DNA from: Phoronis australis
Taxonomy: Eukaryota > Phoronida > Phoronidae
Direction of reading: 5' to 3'
Length of the DNA stretch: 64,000 nucleotides
Assembly: GCA_002633005.1 (NCBI GenBank)
Contig: NMRA01000231.1
Location: forward strand, 572,122-636,121
Shown: piece after piece, positions 33,830-46,399 of the stretch
Layout of the letters: every line of letters begins with the position of its first letter
Numbering within the stretch: the stretch's first letter is position 1
Made by a program: the position numbers and the translations under genes
The notes under the pieces: model-generated
What the model was told of the DNA's origin: nothing
What the model saw: the letters and a program-made list of their open reading frames with translations, nothing else
Database searches by the model: none

Positions 33830-34690
33830 TGAGGTGCGAACTTTAATTTGTTGCCTATGTCGTTTTAATAAAAATAAGTCATTTTAAATAATAAGCTGTT
33901 TGTAACTTTATGTTAAGGCCACTCTTGATCAAACAGACACAATGCAATCGCAATATTTATAAATACAGTGCAGTATTTGCCATGTTTTTTTTTTGTAGTT
34001 CAATGCACAATCTTGGTGAATCTCGTGGCGATGCTTTGTTTTTTCAGTGAATTTAGGGACGTGGACGACTATGTAAAGAATATGTAGAAGCATGTTATCC
34101 ACCTAGGCATTGTATAGTTTACACTAGACAGTTTCACGGTGTAAGGCTATGCTCTTAGGTCTTGCAAGGAGTGTAAATTCCGTAGTTATTTTATTAAAGG
34201 GAATTCGTTTACTTGCTTTTCCTTTGTAATAATGACATTAAATTATGTCAAATATCACTTTTGGGAGCGAAAGAAATCAGCTTTGACGATGGCCGGCGAA
34301 GCATAGCCAAACATCTGGGCAAATTGTTTTAAGCTAAATAGCTGGTAGGCCTAATGGTCCGTTTAATGGGCTTGTCTTATGCAATATCTCCGCACATGGT
34401 GCATATTCTTGTGTTTGTACACAATGCTTTGGCTACAGTACAGCCAGTGAATTATTAAAATTCGTCCGGGCAGCCCCTGGTCTGGCTAAGCGTGACCGTA
34501 ACCGGAGACAGGAAGGAAAGTGGGGCGTGAATTAACCTTGACAGCTGGCGTGAGCCTAAACTTGAAATTGTCTGGAACCTACCGCGAGTTTTGAACGAAG
34601 CGCGAGCCACCGTGAGCAACGCGTGAGACAGGAGTGATTTCCCCTGTGTTCCCTAAACTCGGGACATGATTGCTATTCTTACACGTTTAG
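33830..34690. other. Intron sequence without recognised gene
   Basis: No open frame of note; a G/C-richer phrase with repeated GCGTGAG/GCGCGAG words at about 34525-34625. Confidence 0.3.
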
Positions 34691-34923
34691 CGCAAATACA
34701 ACAAAGTTCTGTATCGTATTTCAAGAAACATTTCTCAGTGCTGATGTAGAAAAGAACTGTAAGAACTTTGACAACATTGCTAAGAAATTGCCTACTGTTT
34801 TTGCAATATCTAATAAGTACTGGTCAGCTATCGCAGAGCATCCATTCTATATGACCATTACGCAATCCAGTAAACTATACAATTCACTAAACATGTGGAA
34901 GTCAAAGCATCAAGAAGCGGCAA
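34691..34923 (+). CDS. Candidate plus-strand exon, unknown protein
   Basis: From an acceptor TTCTTACACGTTTAG to a donor GTGAGT, 233 bases stay open for about 77 codons with protein-like composition, including VEKNCKNFDNIAKKLPTVF and YWSAIAEHPFYM. It lacks an early ATG, so it would be an internal exon. It is antisense to the receptor gene. Neither neighbour exons nor a known family were identified; it may be a transposase fragment. Confidence 0.35.
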
Positions 34924-35118
34924 GTGAGTAATACTATCTTTAATGTTAGCAAATCAACACAATTAGCAAAAAGGTGTCATGGATACTGAATGAATTGAAG
35001 GAAACTTTGTAGATTAATGGATTTATGATTTGGCATTCATTCTTGTAATATTACAGGTAAAATGTAAACTGTGTATTATTTCTCATTTATGTTAATACTG
35101 GTAGATCAAAATAGTTAA

Positions 35119-35925
35119 CATGGCGGATTCCAGTTCTGTTTGAACTTGTACGTTTGCCGAATATAAAATTTCGAGTTTGAGCAACTAATCCCTATATAAA
35201 AGTCAAGAAAAGTATTCTCAATTTGAATGAATGAGGTTACTAAAAAATCCTTTCATTTCTGTGCAATGTGTTTCTCCTTATAGCTCATTTTTATCACTTA
35301 ACCTAGAATTCAATTGCCAGAACGGGCGTATCTTGTGTTTGATTTTGACATTGTGACGTGCTCTTCTCTGTTGAAGCACAACGAAAGCTCAGATTTCCGA
35401 TGTTTTACGGCACGTTTAGTGGCGGGAAATCACCTATCGGATATTTGCCTGATTTTGCAGTAGGCCAGCGCTAGTAGTCAGCAACCCTGACACTTAAATT
35501 ATAAACAACGTTGTTTTCATAACCAGAGTTTAACTACATTCAAATTGATGCTAAATTGTGTGGAGGACACTCAAATAACATTCGTGGGCGCGCGAAAACA
35601 GGACTTTGGAATTGGTTTCGGGAGCGTCCGCCAAAAACCCCGATGCTCAAAAGTCGTCTGCCATGAATGTCTTACGCCACGAAATAAGGTCCTTGAATTT
35701 GTAATTTTGGCTTTTATTCGTCATTGTCGTCGTCAAATCAGCACTCGTAGGCAATTTGAAGCGATCAAGTGAAAGGAGGAATTCAGATATTTGTTCGATG
35801 CTAGTTTCGTGGAATTCTATGCACATTTGAGCAGAAAATTCTGAGCAAACAGATTTTTGAGTGTAGTGAGTGACGTCATTTGCGATCGAGGAACAAATAA
35901 ACTCAAGCGCCTCTGGTTTTCCATT
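35119..35925. repeat. Dispersed repeat, copy B (inverted copy of 7178-8035)
   Basis: Runs from AACATGGCGGATTCC to AACTCAAGCGCC in inverse orientation to copy A, with GGGAGCGTCCGCCAAAAA and GTTCGATGCTAGTTTCGTGG as landmarks. The 75-codon frame at 35545-35772 is inside it. Confidence 0.6.
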
Positions 35926-35939
35926 TAAATGGCCGCAAT

Positions 35940-36265
35940 GAACAAGGTGAGTCTTGGTTGACTACCAGATTTTGCATGCAACCCCGCAGGTCCCTTACCT
36001 TTACATGTTAATGTAGCCTAAGTTTTACGACGAGGTGACGAGCATAAGTCAACTATACCCTGGTAGTCAACGGGCTGTGTGAAATTTCAGGGTATAACAA
36101 AGTTCAACATACAGTTGTACGATTGTCTTCATATAGCTGTAGTCGGTAACTAACCAACCCTTCAAGTTAACAGAGCTGAGTATTGGCTGGCAGCTGGCTG
36201 GCTGGCTAGAGTCAACATTGCCCACGGCACAGTCACACCAGTTTAAATAGCTCACTTGTGAGTTT
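35940..36265. repeat. Dispersed repeat, inverted copy at 55440-55760
   Basis: Shared landmarks (inverse): GCATGCAA, TAGCCTAAGTTTTACGACGA, GGTGACGAGCATAA, GTCGGTAACT and AACCCTTCAAGTTAACAGAG. A weaker third relative is near 52540-52650. Confidence 0.6.
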
Positions 36266-36269
36266 CCAA

Positions 36270-37670
36270 AACCCGCTATATTGCCTTTGTTTTGCCCCAA
36301 GTCTTTGCTACACACGCTAAACCTTACTGGGGTTCTCTTGGAGAATTTTACGCTTAAAGCGTTGAGACAACTAAGAGATGATAGATGGATCGTGAAGTAA
36401 CTCTGGACGGGCGAAACTGTGAACGGACTGAAATTGGATTTCGACAGGGGCTAGGCCTGAATGCCAAAGGCATACGGGGGCTAAAGTATACCCCCAAAAA
36501 GTTACTCAATTCAAACAATGAAATCAAACATGCATATGTCCACATAGAGTTATAATTAACACATACCATGACTCTGGATACAATTTAGTCAACAAATAAA
36601 TTTAACATATACATGAAAATCTCGCGCTTCGCTAAAGTTTCTCTCACCAAGAGGCATTTTGAAGAAGTTACTTGAAATCACGCCTGTTGACGAACAAGCG
36701 ACACAAATCCTACAAATTTCATTTGGTATCTTCCCATGCTAATTTGCAAGTGTCACGCACCTGGTCACGCGCTTCGCTCAGTCTTGCGCTGGCCTTTGCC
36801 TCACACTCACCTGACTCAATTGAAATACTTTGCGGTTATCGGGCGCGCGGTGAAAAACTTCACAGTAACCAAAAAGTGGAGTTGGAAATCTTCACCAAAG
36901 TCACCTGAATTCTCATAGCTATGTTTAGGAGCAGAAAGCACCACTGAAGAAAGTAAGCGCCTTTTTAAGTACTAGTTTTTAAGAGTAGAATGCACTTTTG
37001 ACAAGGTGATAACTTGATCAGTGAGCGGATTTCGCCTACCGCCCGTTTAAAATACACGGGACGAAATAAATACTGAACGCGATGGAACGTATTGTAGTGC
37101 GAATTTGAAGTACATTTGCCATTAGAGCAATGCTTGTTTGGCATTTTTCACACTAAAAGATTAAAAACTCAAAGTAAACAGAACAGAATACACTGCTACT
37201 GCATCGGGCAAATGACCAAATGACAAGCTTTTGCCCTACTTCTGGTTACGTCGCAGTTACGTCTCACATAATCTCGCGCTATCGTTATTAACTCGCAAAA
37301 GGACCATTGTTGATGCGGACTGGTTGCACCGGCAAATTTTCGTCGGACGATGACGACGACTGTGTATCCCTTTGTGTTGCGTCGGCTCAAACAGGAATCC
37401 CTGCTGACCGACACTTCACAATAAAAATTCTTATTCCTACAATATGAAGAACGCCTTTTGACTGCACGCTAATACAGGACGGTGACTTCCCCCCCCCCCC
37501 CACAAAATACGTCATGAGAAGCAGGGCTCCAAGTGGGTAATTTTGTTAGCTTCGTTAGAAGAAAATTGCTTTTCTATATTGAATTATTTGTGAAATTAAT
37601 CATAGAAAACTATCCAAAATTGATTCAGAATAAAAAACACTTCCCTTTTAATGGCGTCAAACAATGTCAT
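36270..37670. other. Intron sequence without recognised gene
   Basis: Short frames only. A homopolymer run of about 13 C is at 37489-37501. Confidence 0.3.
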
Positions 37671-37677
37671 CACTTAC

Positions 37678-37871
37678 CTGCACTTACTAGGAGAGCTGGT
37701 CTAGATAAGTCTTTACTCCTTCCATCATCCACTAAGCATTGGTAGTAACCACTTAAAGAGTCCTGGTTGCTCACTTGTAATTTCATCCCTTTAATCACGT
37801 ATGATTGATAATCAGTTTTCAGTTCTATTTGACCATCTAGAGGGTTTTTTCGAAAAAACCATTTGGCTTCC
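37678..37871 (-). CDS. Receptor exon 3: second half of Ig-like domain 1
   Basis: A 194-base exon with a TTTTGCAG acceptor (phase 2) and a GCAG/GTAAGT donor (phase 1). It encodes the core Trp (AKWFF) and the hallmark F-strand motif DSLSGYYQC, with the second disulfide Cys, followed by a G-strand ending LLVSA. With exon 2 it completes a canonical Ig domain holding both cysteines and the tryptophan. The open frame runs on upstream of the acceptor to about 38041, but that part has no Ig pattern and is preceded by a polypyrimidine tract, so I read it as intron. Confidence 0.75.
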
Positions 37872-37879
37872 CTGCAAAA

Positions 37880-39180
37880 CAGATCTGAGGATAAAACTGT
37901 CTGTTGTGACGTATATTGTCGCACTCGAGATATATTGTCGCCCTCGAAAAAATCTATGCCGATTGAGAATATATGGGCTCTTAACATCCAGTCGGCTTCA
38001 ACTGGCACCCCACACATATTGTTGCTTTCATATGGCAACAATAACAGCCGATTTCATGAAGGTGTAATTTTAGCCCTAACTTGTACATGTATTTCACCAA
38101 CTTGGTTTAAAAGTCTGAAAGCTTGTTTTTTTTTAGACTAGTGAGTGAGTTTAGTAAAACCAGGTTGAAAGTTTCCAAGCCACCCTACTGTGTTGATCTG
38201 GATTAAGCGAACGAAGAAACCATTGAAGTGCTTCAATGAAACCTAGATCATGTGGGTATACAGTGGCACACAGTCGTAGCATCAGGGCAGAAATTTGCGA
38301 AAATTGTCGAAAAGCTTTTCTCATGAGGAAAATGTAAAAATCTGTGTCCAACACACGTACACGCTTGAAGTACATGCTCACGATTAGCCGCAACTAATAA
38401 TAACCCAAATTTATGTATGTGCCATTTTAATGTCTAGTGCTTGTTTATTGCGGCCAATGGGGGGAGCAGGACCCCTGCCTGGCAAAATTAAATCGGGGAC
38501 CAACTGAGGTGGAACTCAGTCAAAGAATCAGAAGATGCCGTCTTCACTCAACCTGTAGTGCTTACGACGATGACGCACTGCTCGACCAGTCGTATTCTGA
38601 GGAATCTGAAGGACTCCCTTCAACTGGTACTGGTCTATGCATAGACAGCTCAAAGGGGGTCACTGGGTTATGACCCCCTATTATCCTTTGATTTTAATGA
38701 TATCAAATCTTTAATTTTCAAATTGTCCACTTCGTCCAACTTTTTAAAAAAAAAATTAATCCGACCCCCCCCCCCTCCCTTAAACAAAATCCTGGATAAG
38801 GCCCTCGTACGTTTGATTGTGCATTGGCGCACACGGGTGGGCTCGGGGGGGACTCGAATTAGCCCCCAATTTTGGCATATTGGGCAAAAAGGTCCGCCTC
38901 GGTGAAACGAAAAGTTCGAGTAAACGACCTAAAAGGTCCACAAAGTCCACAAGAATTCGGCGCGAATGCACAATTTGTAGGTCTGAACCTAGTGGCTTCG
39001 TTTTTAATCTAGTCTTCGTTAAGTTTTTTTTCAGTAAAAGGACTGCATATCGAAAAATTCGAGCCCCCCCAATATTTTAGGCTGGGTGCGCGAATGTCGT
39101 GTGTGGCTGTAAAACTGAAATTAAAAATAGCCCATTCTCGCTCTAAAACTGCATCGTAAATGCACACCGTGGCATCATTC
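37880..39180. other. Intron 2 sequence without recognised gene
   Basis: Frames at 38437-38673 (plus) and 38151-38393 (minus) have no recognisable domain. Poly-A and poly-C runs at 38744-38780 and a G run near 38845 suggest old insertions. Confidence 0.3.
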
Positions 39181-39189
39181 AGTTGTAAC

Positions 39190-39460
39190 CTGCAAGTCTG
39201 ACATATTTAATAATATTAATCCTGGGTCTGACCAAGTCTAACGTTAAAACTGGTCTAAGATCTTAATACAGGTCTAAGGATTATAGATTTCTTTGGTGAA
39301 ATGAAAACAGACTTAGACTAGGTCTAAGTTGGAGTTAAACCAGGTTTTACTAGACCACTGGTCTAAAAATTAAACCACCTTTTTGAAACGTAGATTGTCA
39401 TTAAACCTGGTCTAAGTTCAGTGTAAACAAGGTTTAACTTTAAAGCACCTTCATGAAATC
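39190..39460. repeat. MITE-like GTCTAAG repeat, copy 2
   Basis: Dense in CTGGTCTAAG, AGGTCTAAG, CTTAGACTAGGTCTAAG and AACCAGGTTTTACTAGACCA, in both orientations, with a near-palindromic layout. Related to 1195-1515. Confidence 0.6.
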
Positions 39461-39649
39461 GACTGTAAATGTTTAGAAAGCGACACTTGTCATTAATCTA
39501 ATACCACACATTCTTGTTCCTAAGGGTGTGCATATTACGTCATCGCTCAAAGGAGAAGGAAGAGATAACGATTGGCAATATGGGAGAGGAGTCATTGCAA
39601 CCTCATAATTATTACAATATATTCATCACAGTACATATAGCTGGGGAAA

Positions 39650-41130
39650 TGGTTTAAATTCTGATACTGGAATTGATGGCATACGTACTAAAATACTTAA
39701 ACTATCGCTGAAACAATCCCTCAGCTCATTACTTCACTTATCAATGTATCATTGAAAACATCAACAATATCATCAGAGTGGAAAACGGCCGTTGTTACGA
39801 CAAATCATGCTTCGAATATTACAGACCCATTTCAATTATGCCATCTATATCAAAAATCCTTGAAAAATGGGTCCACAAACAACTTCATTCTTACTTCCAA
39901 ACTAAAAACATCTTGACTGATGCCCAGTCTGGTTTTCGACTACTCCATTCAATATTAACCACTAACATTGTCATCACTGACCCTATTTATTCAAATATGG
40001 ATCAAGGATTATTGACTGGTGCTGTTTTATTGATCTAAAGAAAGCACTTGACACCGTCGACCACACTATCTTGCTAAAGAAGTTCAAAGCCTTTGGAGTC
40101 GCCGGTGTGGAAGCCAAGTGGTTTCAGAATTGTCTTGGTAACAGAACTCGGGCAACCCCTGTGGGCAAATATATCTCTTATCTCAAAACCGTTAAAACAG
40201 GTGTTCCCCTAGGGTCTATACTGGGGCCCTTGCTATTCTGCATCTTTGTCAATGATCTCCCCTCAGTAATTCAAAATTCTGTATGCGGATGACACTGCAA
40301 TCCTGTCTGCAGCCACAAACTCATCTGAAATCCAGGCCAACATCCGCTCTGATTAAGCAATCATTTCAGATTGGCTTGTATCCAATAAACTATCCTTAAA
40401 TGTTTCAAAAACTAAAACTCTTCTATTTGGCACCTTCCAAAGACTTAGAAACCAAACCCTGTCATTAAGTATGGATGGAAGATCAATTGAGAACGTCAAC
40501 TCCTTTAAATATCTGGGACTTATATATGATCAAAATCTTTAATTCTCTCACCACGTTGATTATATCTCGAAAAAGGTGTCAACGAAATTGGCGTATTGAA
40601 ACGCATCAGTAAATTTGTTAACAGAGCAACACTGAAAACCCTTTTTAATGCTATCATTCAACCTCACCTTCATTATTGCCTCCCGGAGTGGGGTGTTGCA
40701 TCAAGCAAGGATATGAAAACCATCCAGGTTATCCAAAATATGGCTGCTCGGATTATTCTGGAAGCTGGTGTTAGAGATATTAATATCGAAAACCTTCATA
40801 AAGAGACTGGTATAATGAAAATTCACACAAGATATCAATTCTTATTTGCTTGTTGTATTTACACATGTTTTAAAGGTCTTGTCACAAGATACTTATGTCC
40901 TAAGTTTAAGATGACTACTAATCGCTACAATACTAGGTCCTCTTCATCATCAACTTTCAATCTTCCTAAACGCAGAAACGAAACTGGGAAAAATTATTTT
41001 CCTACAGCGGGCCCTTTTTTGGAACTCTCTTCCTGCAGATGCCAAATCTAAATCATCCTGTATAAGCTTTAAAAGAATAGTGAGAAATAGATTCAACTTC
41101 ATGCAGTGTTTAAGAATTGCATGTTTATAC
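39650..41130 (+). pseudogene. Jockey/CR1-like LINE reverse transcriptase, degenerate
   Basis: RT blocks read across frames: GIDGIRTKILKLS (39672), FEYYRPISIMPSISKILEK (39810), TDAQSGFR (39918), VPLGSILGPLLFCIFVNDL (40203), LYADDTAIL (40281), KYLGL (40508), then the C-terminal LKTLFNAIIQPHLHYCLPEW (40633) and FWNSLPADAKSKS (41020). The YADD catalytic pair is kept. Several frameshifts and stops inactivate it, and the 5' half is missing, as usual for LINE copies. The clade is judged from the C-terminal domain and is not certain. Confidence 0.85.
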
Positions 41131-41237
41131 ATGCGTGTAAATATATACGTTGTCTTATTTTTATTAATTTTTGTTGTCTGTTTTTATTTTTTATATTTAT
41201 AATTTAGCCTGTGTGCCAGATCTCATATCGTTCATCC

Positions 41238-44200
41238 TTGTGAGTACTTTGGGGGGGGGGGGCAACTTAGTTTTTTCTATATAGCTAGATAATATACCTA
41301 TAAATCAAATTTCAAAAAGTTCCCACGTCGACACTTACACATTTTTAAAGGTGTTTTTGTTGCACAAAATATTATGCACATTCCTGCCACTTGGAGGCGC
41401 TTTTCTATTGCATTGTTGTGCTTAGTTACTTCCATATGGCTGCTCCCATGGAGTGTAAAGCCTGTATAATTCAAGGTTTATCAAACAGCACAAAACTGTG
41501 ATGCCAGAACCTGAAGAAGCTTATAGAAGCATCCTGACGAAAGCTGATGGACTGTGGAACTCTGTAGATCAGTAGATCAAAAAGAAGAAGAGGTGTCACA
41601 AACGTTTATGCAGAAACCAGCTGCATGTCCCGGTATAACCTGTACACAGTGTATTGCTGTACAAGACCAAGTGTCAGACCAAAACTTGAAAGGACACAGA
41701 AAGGCATATCAACGTTTCAAGACGCCAGCAGTAGTACTAAAGCTGAAGCTGCTGAAAGTGATACAGATGTTACTCAAAATTTCCCAAGAAAATCAATTAG
41801 ACTTCCAAAATTTGAAACACCCAATTAACCTGAACAACATAGGAGCAATCTGAAACATGAGTGCATTACTTGTTAGCAGGAAAGGTATATGGACCACATT
41901 TCAAGAAACAGAAAGAAGTAACAACTTTATAGGTTTGAAAAACAGGTATGTGATTTTGAAAGGTACATCTTGGTGTTTTCCAAGTGTGTTTCAATATTAT
42001 CACCAGTTGTTTTTTTAACTTGTTCAAGCCCTTGGCTGCCTAGGCCTTAGACAATACCGCTGACCCAGTAGAGACGGTGATCATACCATATATATAGGTA
42101 TTCCATATGCCGCATGCTTTTCAGCAAATTATGCATCACACTGGTTAAACCATAAGTCATGTTTCTATAAGTTTAGAAGTACCGCGTAGAGAGATGCCTC
42201 TGAGGAGGCCGTTAATGTATTCAGTTGTTCCCAGTTTAAACAAATACTCCTGCAATCCTGTTTTTTAAACACCCTTGTTCAGTTGCCACATCGACACGGC
42301 TTACGCCAAGGGATAATCGTATGGCGTTGTACTTTGGGTGTGATTTTAAGCACTTTAAGTCAAAAATTTTGAGAAGGCTAAATTGAGTAGATGGTTGCAA
42401 GCAACATACGCAAGTGGTCTTCATCCCCTGCCGTAATCCTGGGATAGGAGGAACCTCTTCTCAATTTTTTGTAAATATTAATTACTTAGGTAGCTGCAAT
42501 GGTAATTAAATTAACGTGCCTGAGTGTCCAGTGTCCCCGTCGTAATTTGAGGACGGTGGAAGCCACTGTCCATTTCATCAACCATTGATTACCTTAAGTG
42601 TAAATCGATTGACTATGGTATGAGCATCTGATTTAAAAAATTAAATTTCAATCACTGCACTGGTATATCAGCTGAATTATTTTCAGTTGCAACAACTAAT
42701 CTAATTATTAGACGATCAACATTTTAGGCGACTGATCAGACGGCGTGTAAATTTGTTAGGCTGGTGGTGGATCAGTTCCCGATAAGTCCGTCTAAAAAAT
42801 TTGCATGCCAACTCACTCATAGTTAAATGTTAAAATAATGTTAACATTTCGGGTTTTTTTTTTTCAGTTGGACTTGCATCTCAAGCAACAGCTCAGTCCA
42901 GGGCTCTGAATATGCAAATGAAATTCAAAGATAGAGACCTTGTGTTTTAGAAGCCAAGTACCACAGATCATCATACTATAAAAATTGAAAGACAAAGATT
43001 GTGAAGAGTGACAAATCCACAGTTTTCAGAGATGTTTTTCTACAGTTTTGTTTGGGGTTCAGTAAATCAAAGCTTCTAACACATGGAGATGTCCGGCATT
43101 TGCCTTTCAAAACTAAAGCAAGACTTTGAAGCTGTTCTTCAAAAAGCTGGTGTGCATGAATTGGACAGGCAGTCTTAAGAAACGACTGTTGAAGATATTC
43201 ACTGTTGTAGTTTGTGCCCAACTGAGAGATACGAAAGTGAATTGAGGCTAGTGTTCAATATTTCATTTGCTGACTCTAATTAACACAGCTCATTTTAGAT
43301 TTTGAATCAAACGTTTTCCCAAATCCTGCCCATCTCCAAACAAGGACTTAGTGTTTGACCCTTCATTGCATGTGGGCCAATTGCCAGTGTGCAATGCTGT
43401 ACCCTCTCTAATCGACCTTAGTTGGCTCCTTGGCTTTGGAGCTTTGCAGTTAAAATGTATGGCAATCCCTGCAGTTCCATTGACAGTACTAAATGATGAA
43501 AGCTGCAAGTGCTAAAAGAACATGTCTGCTCGGAAACTGAGCTTGTGCTGCAATGCTGGGTCAAACTGTACAGAAATGTGCAGCTTTGACAACTGTACTA
43601 ACATCAGCGACTGCATAACATTGGATAGTTCTTTGGAGTGACAAGACAACCCTAAATAGACCTCCAACCCCGTTATTCGTTTTTTGTATTAAAAAGTGAA
43701 TTTTATTTTTTGATTAATTCATAGAAAGTACATACTTTGGTCATTGTCATGTATTTGTCTCATACTGATTGATAAATGGTGTCAGAGTAATCTATTATTT
43801 CCATACAGTCTGTGTGCACATTGACTGAGATCATTCAACTATATTGTTTTTGTACTATAATGTATTTCTGGTGTATTATGCAAACATGCTATATTTTACA
43901 CCATTAGTCAATGGTTCAGTCATTGAGGCACAAAATTTGCTCAGTCTCAAGCGTTTTGTGTAATTTTTGTGGCCACACAATGCCAGAATAACTTCCTAAT
44001 AACATTCAGACTTAATTTGCATTTCTGCCACTAGGTGTCACTTTACATTTTTTAAATTTCACTGTTTACAATAAGTCTACAATAGTAAAACATGTAATGT
44101 CAGTGTATTATTGTTCAATAAAATGACATCGATGGGACCATATCACTTGTTTTACAAAAAAGCATAGCAAAAACTGTTGTTTTTACAAATGTAAGTTCTC

Positions 44201-44348
44201 TAAGCTCTGTGATGGTTATTATGCAACTCCAAACTCAAATTTCTCAAAAATGTGCAACTTTAAACGTGGGAACTTTTGAAGAAACTCTAGTAAATGAATT
44301 TAAAAACACCAAAATAAAATTGCCCCCCCCCCCCTAAAGTACTCACAA
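41238..44348. mobile_element. DNA transposon of 3.1 kb inserted into the LINE
   Basis: The left end TTGTGAGTACTTT then a run of G and CAA is matched inversely at the right end (TTGCCCC... AAAGTACTCACAA). The terminal repeats extend about 110-120 bases with GTTCCCACGT and ACATTTTT as inner landmarks. It lies between the RT body and the 3' tail of the LINE, so it inserted after it. Inside, 41554-41853 (plus) and 42976-43508 (minus) have frames with no domain I can name, so the superfamily is open. No clear target duplication was found. Confidence 0.7.
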
Positions 44349-44350
44349 TT

Positions 44351-44640
44351 TCCATTTTCTAGAAGCCCTAAAAATTCTGGCCCACAGCCTATTTTAGTTA
44401 TTTACATGTATCTTGTCTTAATTTCTTTATCTTCTATTTATCATATTTTATTTTTATTTTGCTTCACGAACCTTTCCGTGTTAATTTCTTATTCTTTGCT
44501 TACTATTTAAATTTGTCTTTCATTGGGAATTCTGTTTATGTCTTACTATCTGTTTGTTTTTACTGAGGGCCTACGTGGAAAGCAGTGTGAACTGGTGGGC
44601 TACCTTCATTGTAAATATTACATTGATAAATTCTAGGGAA
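44351..44640 (+). mobile_element. 3' tail of the interrupted LINE
   Basis: T-rich plus-strand UTR followed by GAGGGCCTACGTGGAAAGCA, GTGTGAACTGGTGGGCTACC and TTGTAAATATTACATTGATA, a phrase typical of the 3' end of Jockey/CR1-type LINEs, where a hairpin precedes a short repeat tail. This places the LINE at 39650 to 44640 with the DNA transposon nested in it. Confidence 0.6.
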
Positions 44641-44880
44641 ATTGACGTTAATTCCAAAACCGGTACCGGTATTTCACGCTTCCAAAAATTGTTCGTTTTG
44701 CGTTAGAATTGCCTAATAACTTGTACGCCGAAAAGGATCAATAGCTAATGAGGGACCCTGGATATCGTGATGTAATGGGGCTGTTCAAGGAGGTGCACCT
44801 GATGTACTAGTGTTGATTGATTTGCGCATTCTTCGCTGTCTGCATGTAAACAGCTGCTAAGAAGAATTGCTATCAAAATA

Positions 44881-45083
44881 CGTCGTCAAGCTAAGCCATA
44901 TTATTGCTATTTTCCTGGGTGCAAATCTCCGACAAGTGAACACAAATTCCCAAGAGACCTAAGGTTACTACAGGCGTGGAGAATTGCAGTCAAAAGGGTG
45001 CATCAAATGACAAAAGGTGTGTAGATGCCGAAACCTCACTCCCCGTGTGTGTGCTCTATGCATTTCCATTGAAAGACTACATA
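44881..45083 (+). pseudogene. THAP domain remnant
   Basis: KPYYCYFPGCKSPTSEHKFP, then LLQAWRIAVKRVH, then after an in-frame TAG, HSPCVCSMHF: the C-x4-C start, the FP and Trp positions, and the C-x2-H of a THAP zinc finger. A stop follows three residues later. No flanking inverted repeats were found. Probably the first exon of another THAP transposase or a gene derived from one. It lies in intron 2 of the receptor gene, on the opposite strand. Confidence 0.75.
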
Positions 45084-45099
45084 ATCTCATTACTTGGTA

Positions 45100-45640
45100 A
45101 GTTTTTAGCAATTAAGTTTCTATCGACATCTCTCACTGATGTTATGTCCACCAGTTACCACAAAACTTGAGACCACCCCATACATTTGTAACTTAGTCAA
45201 GATTTGATGTTCATTGACTGTGCATAATTACATAGTGTACATGACCCCCAACCAATACCACGTTTTCTTTTTTTACAAGTTGAACACTGGACCTGGCTTC
45301 CTTTAGCTATTCTGAACAACCGGTGAATGTATTAAAAAACTAGGTAAACAGCACCACAAAAAAATTGAAAAAGTAGTTACTTTTCGTTTTTTTGTAAGAA
45401 TCATATGGAAAGAGAAAATTTAAAGTTCTCATTATACTGTAGTGTTAAAATACATGTATGTATTGCATCATCATCTAGAACAAAGTTCTCATCAAATCAC
45501 CAGGCGTTCCCGACTTAAAGTTCAACAGGACATGTTTTCAGATAGACCCCCGTGCCACAAGTCAATCCTGGTATACATGCGCTGTACAAGTTAATGTAGA
45601 CGCTTGGTGCTCAGAATTGTTATAGAACAACGTTCACTTA
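45100..45640. other. Intron sequence without recognised gene
   Basis: AT-rich, no open frame or repeat of note. Confidence 0.3.
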
Positions 45641-45641
45641 C

Positions 45642-45765
45642 GAGGTATTTCCTGTACTTGCTTTACATTCCAACTCAACGTCATCCCGCACAGTCATATG
45701 TGAAAATATGTCTTTAGGATAGTCTTCTTGAAGTCGTATCGTGCTTATCGTAGCTTCTTTTCTCA
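45642..45765 (-). CDS. Receptor exon 2: first half of Ig-like domain 1
   Basis: A 124-base exon between a TTTTAG acceptor and a GTAAGT donor, entering in phase 1 and leaving in phase 2. It encodes about 40 residues ending in VRDDVELECKAS, the B-strand pattern that places the first disulfide cysteine of an Ig domain. Joined to exon 3 the frame continues without a stop, and the distance from this Cys to the core Trp of exon 3 (KWFF) is 12 residues, a normal Ig spacing. By position this is the membrane-distal domain of the receptor. It is short and interrupted by introns, so an ORF scan does not report it. Confidence 0.72.
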
Positions 45766-46017
45766 CTAAAATCAAAACAAATACGTATTTTATACGACCA
45801 AACTAAACAAAATCCTCCTTACGCAACTCGCAGTCCAAGTACAAGAAATAACGATAGCGACCAAGGTCGAGATTGAATCCCGCAACACTCGGATGGCTGT
45901 GACAGTTTCAACACCAAACGTCCGTAACGATAACACCCTGTAAAAAGTCTATCCACAATAAATTATTTATTGTCTCTTTGCTGTCTGATATTTTGTACTG
46001 GAATGACGTTACGTCCA

Positions 46018-46387
46018 GGGCCCAGTCTCTAATTTCTTTACTCAAAATGGAACTCGAAATTATGTTAGACATTTTGTACTCTACTTCTATGCGAACTCTA
46101 GATAAGTGTCTATTATTCTGTGCTCGACTACATTGTAACTTATTAGTTCTAGTTTGCAGTTGATAAACCAAGCATTAAGGCATACATTTCGAGTTTGAAC
46201 TTGATATTTTTGCAAGAATATAACTGTCTTCAAATGCAAACTTGGACTAGAAACTCATATTCATAAAATATAATGTATTCGAGCACAGCCTGATAACCAC
46301 TTATCTTGAGGTCGCACACAAGGAGTAGACAAGTTGCCAAAAATAATTTCGAGTTCGTTTCGAGTACAAAGATTAGAGACTGCGCCC
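46018..46387. mobile_element. MITE with GGGCCCAGTCTCTAAT ends, copy 1
   Basis: The left end GGGCCCAGTCTCTAATTTCT then ACTCGAAATTAT matches the inverted right end (ATAATTTCGAGTTCG ... ATTAGAGACTGCGCCC). Arms of about 65 bases; 370 bp in total. The interior has a second nested inverted pair. A longer relative is at 49134-49771. No transposase. Confidence 0.75.
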
Positions 46388-46399
46388 AGGTCTTAAGTC

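Noticed and set aside
37872-38041. Upstream extension of receptor exon 3 as open frame
   Set aside because: The frame is open to 38041, but a polypyrimidine tract and AG lie at 37872, the extension has no Ig pattern, and exon 2 joins in phase at 37871.
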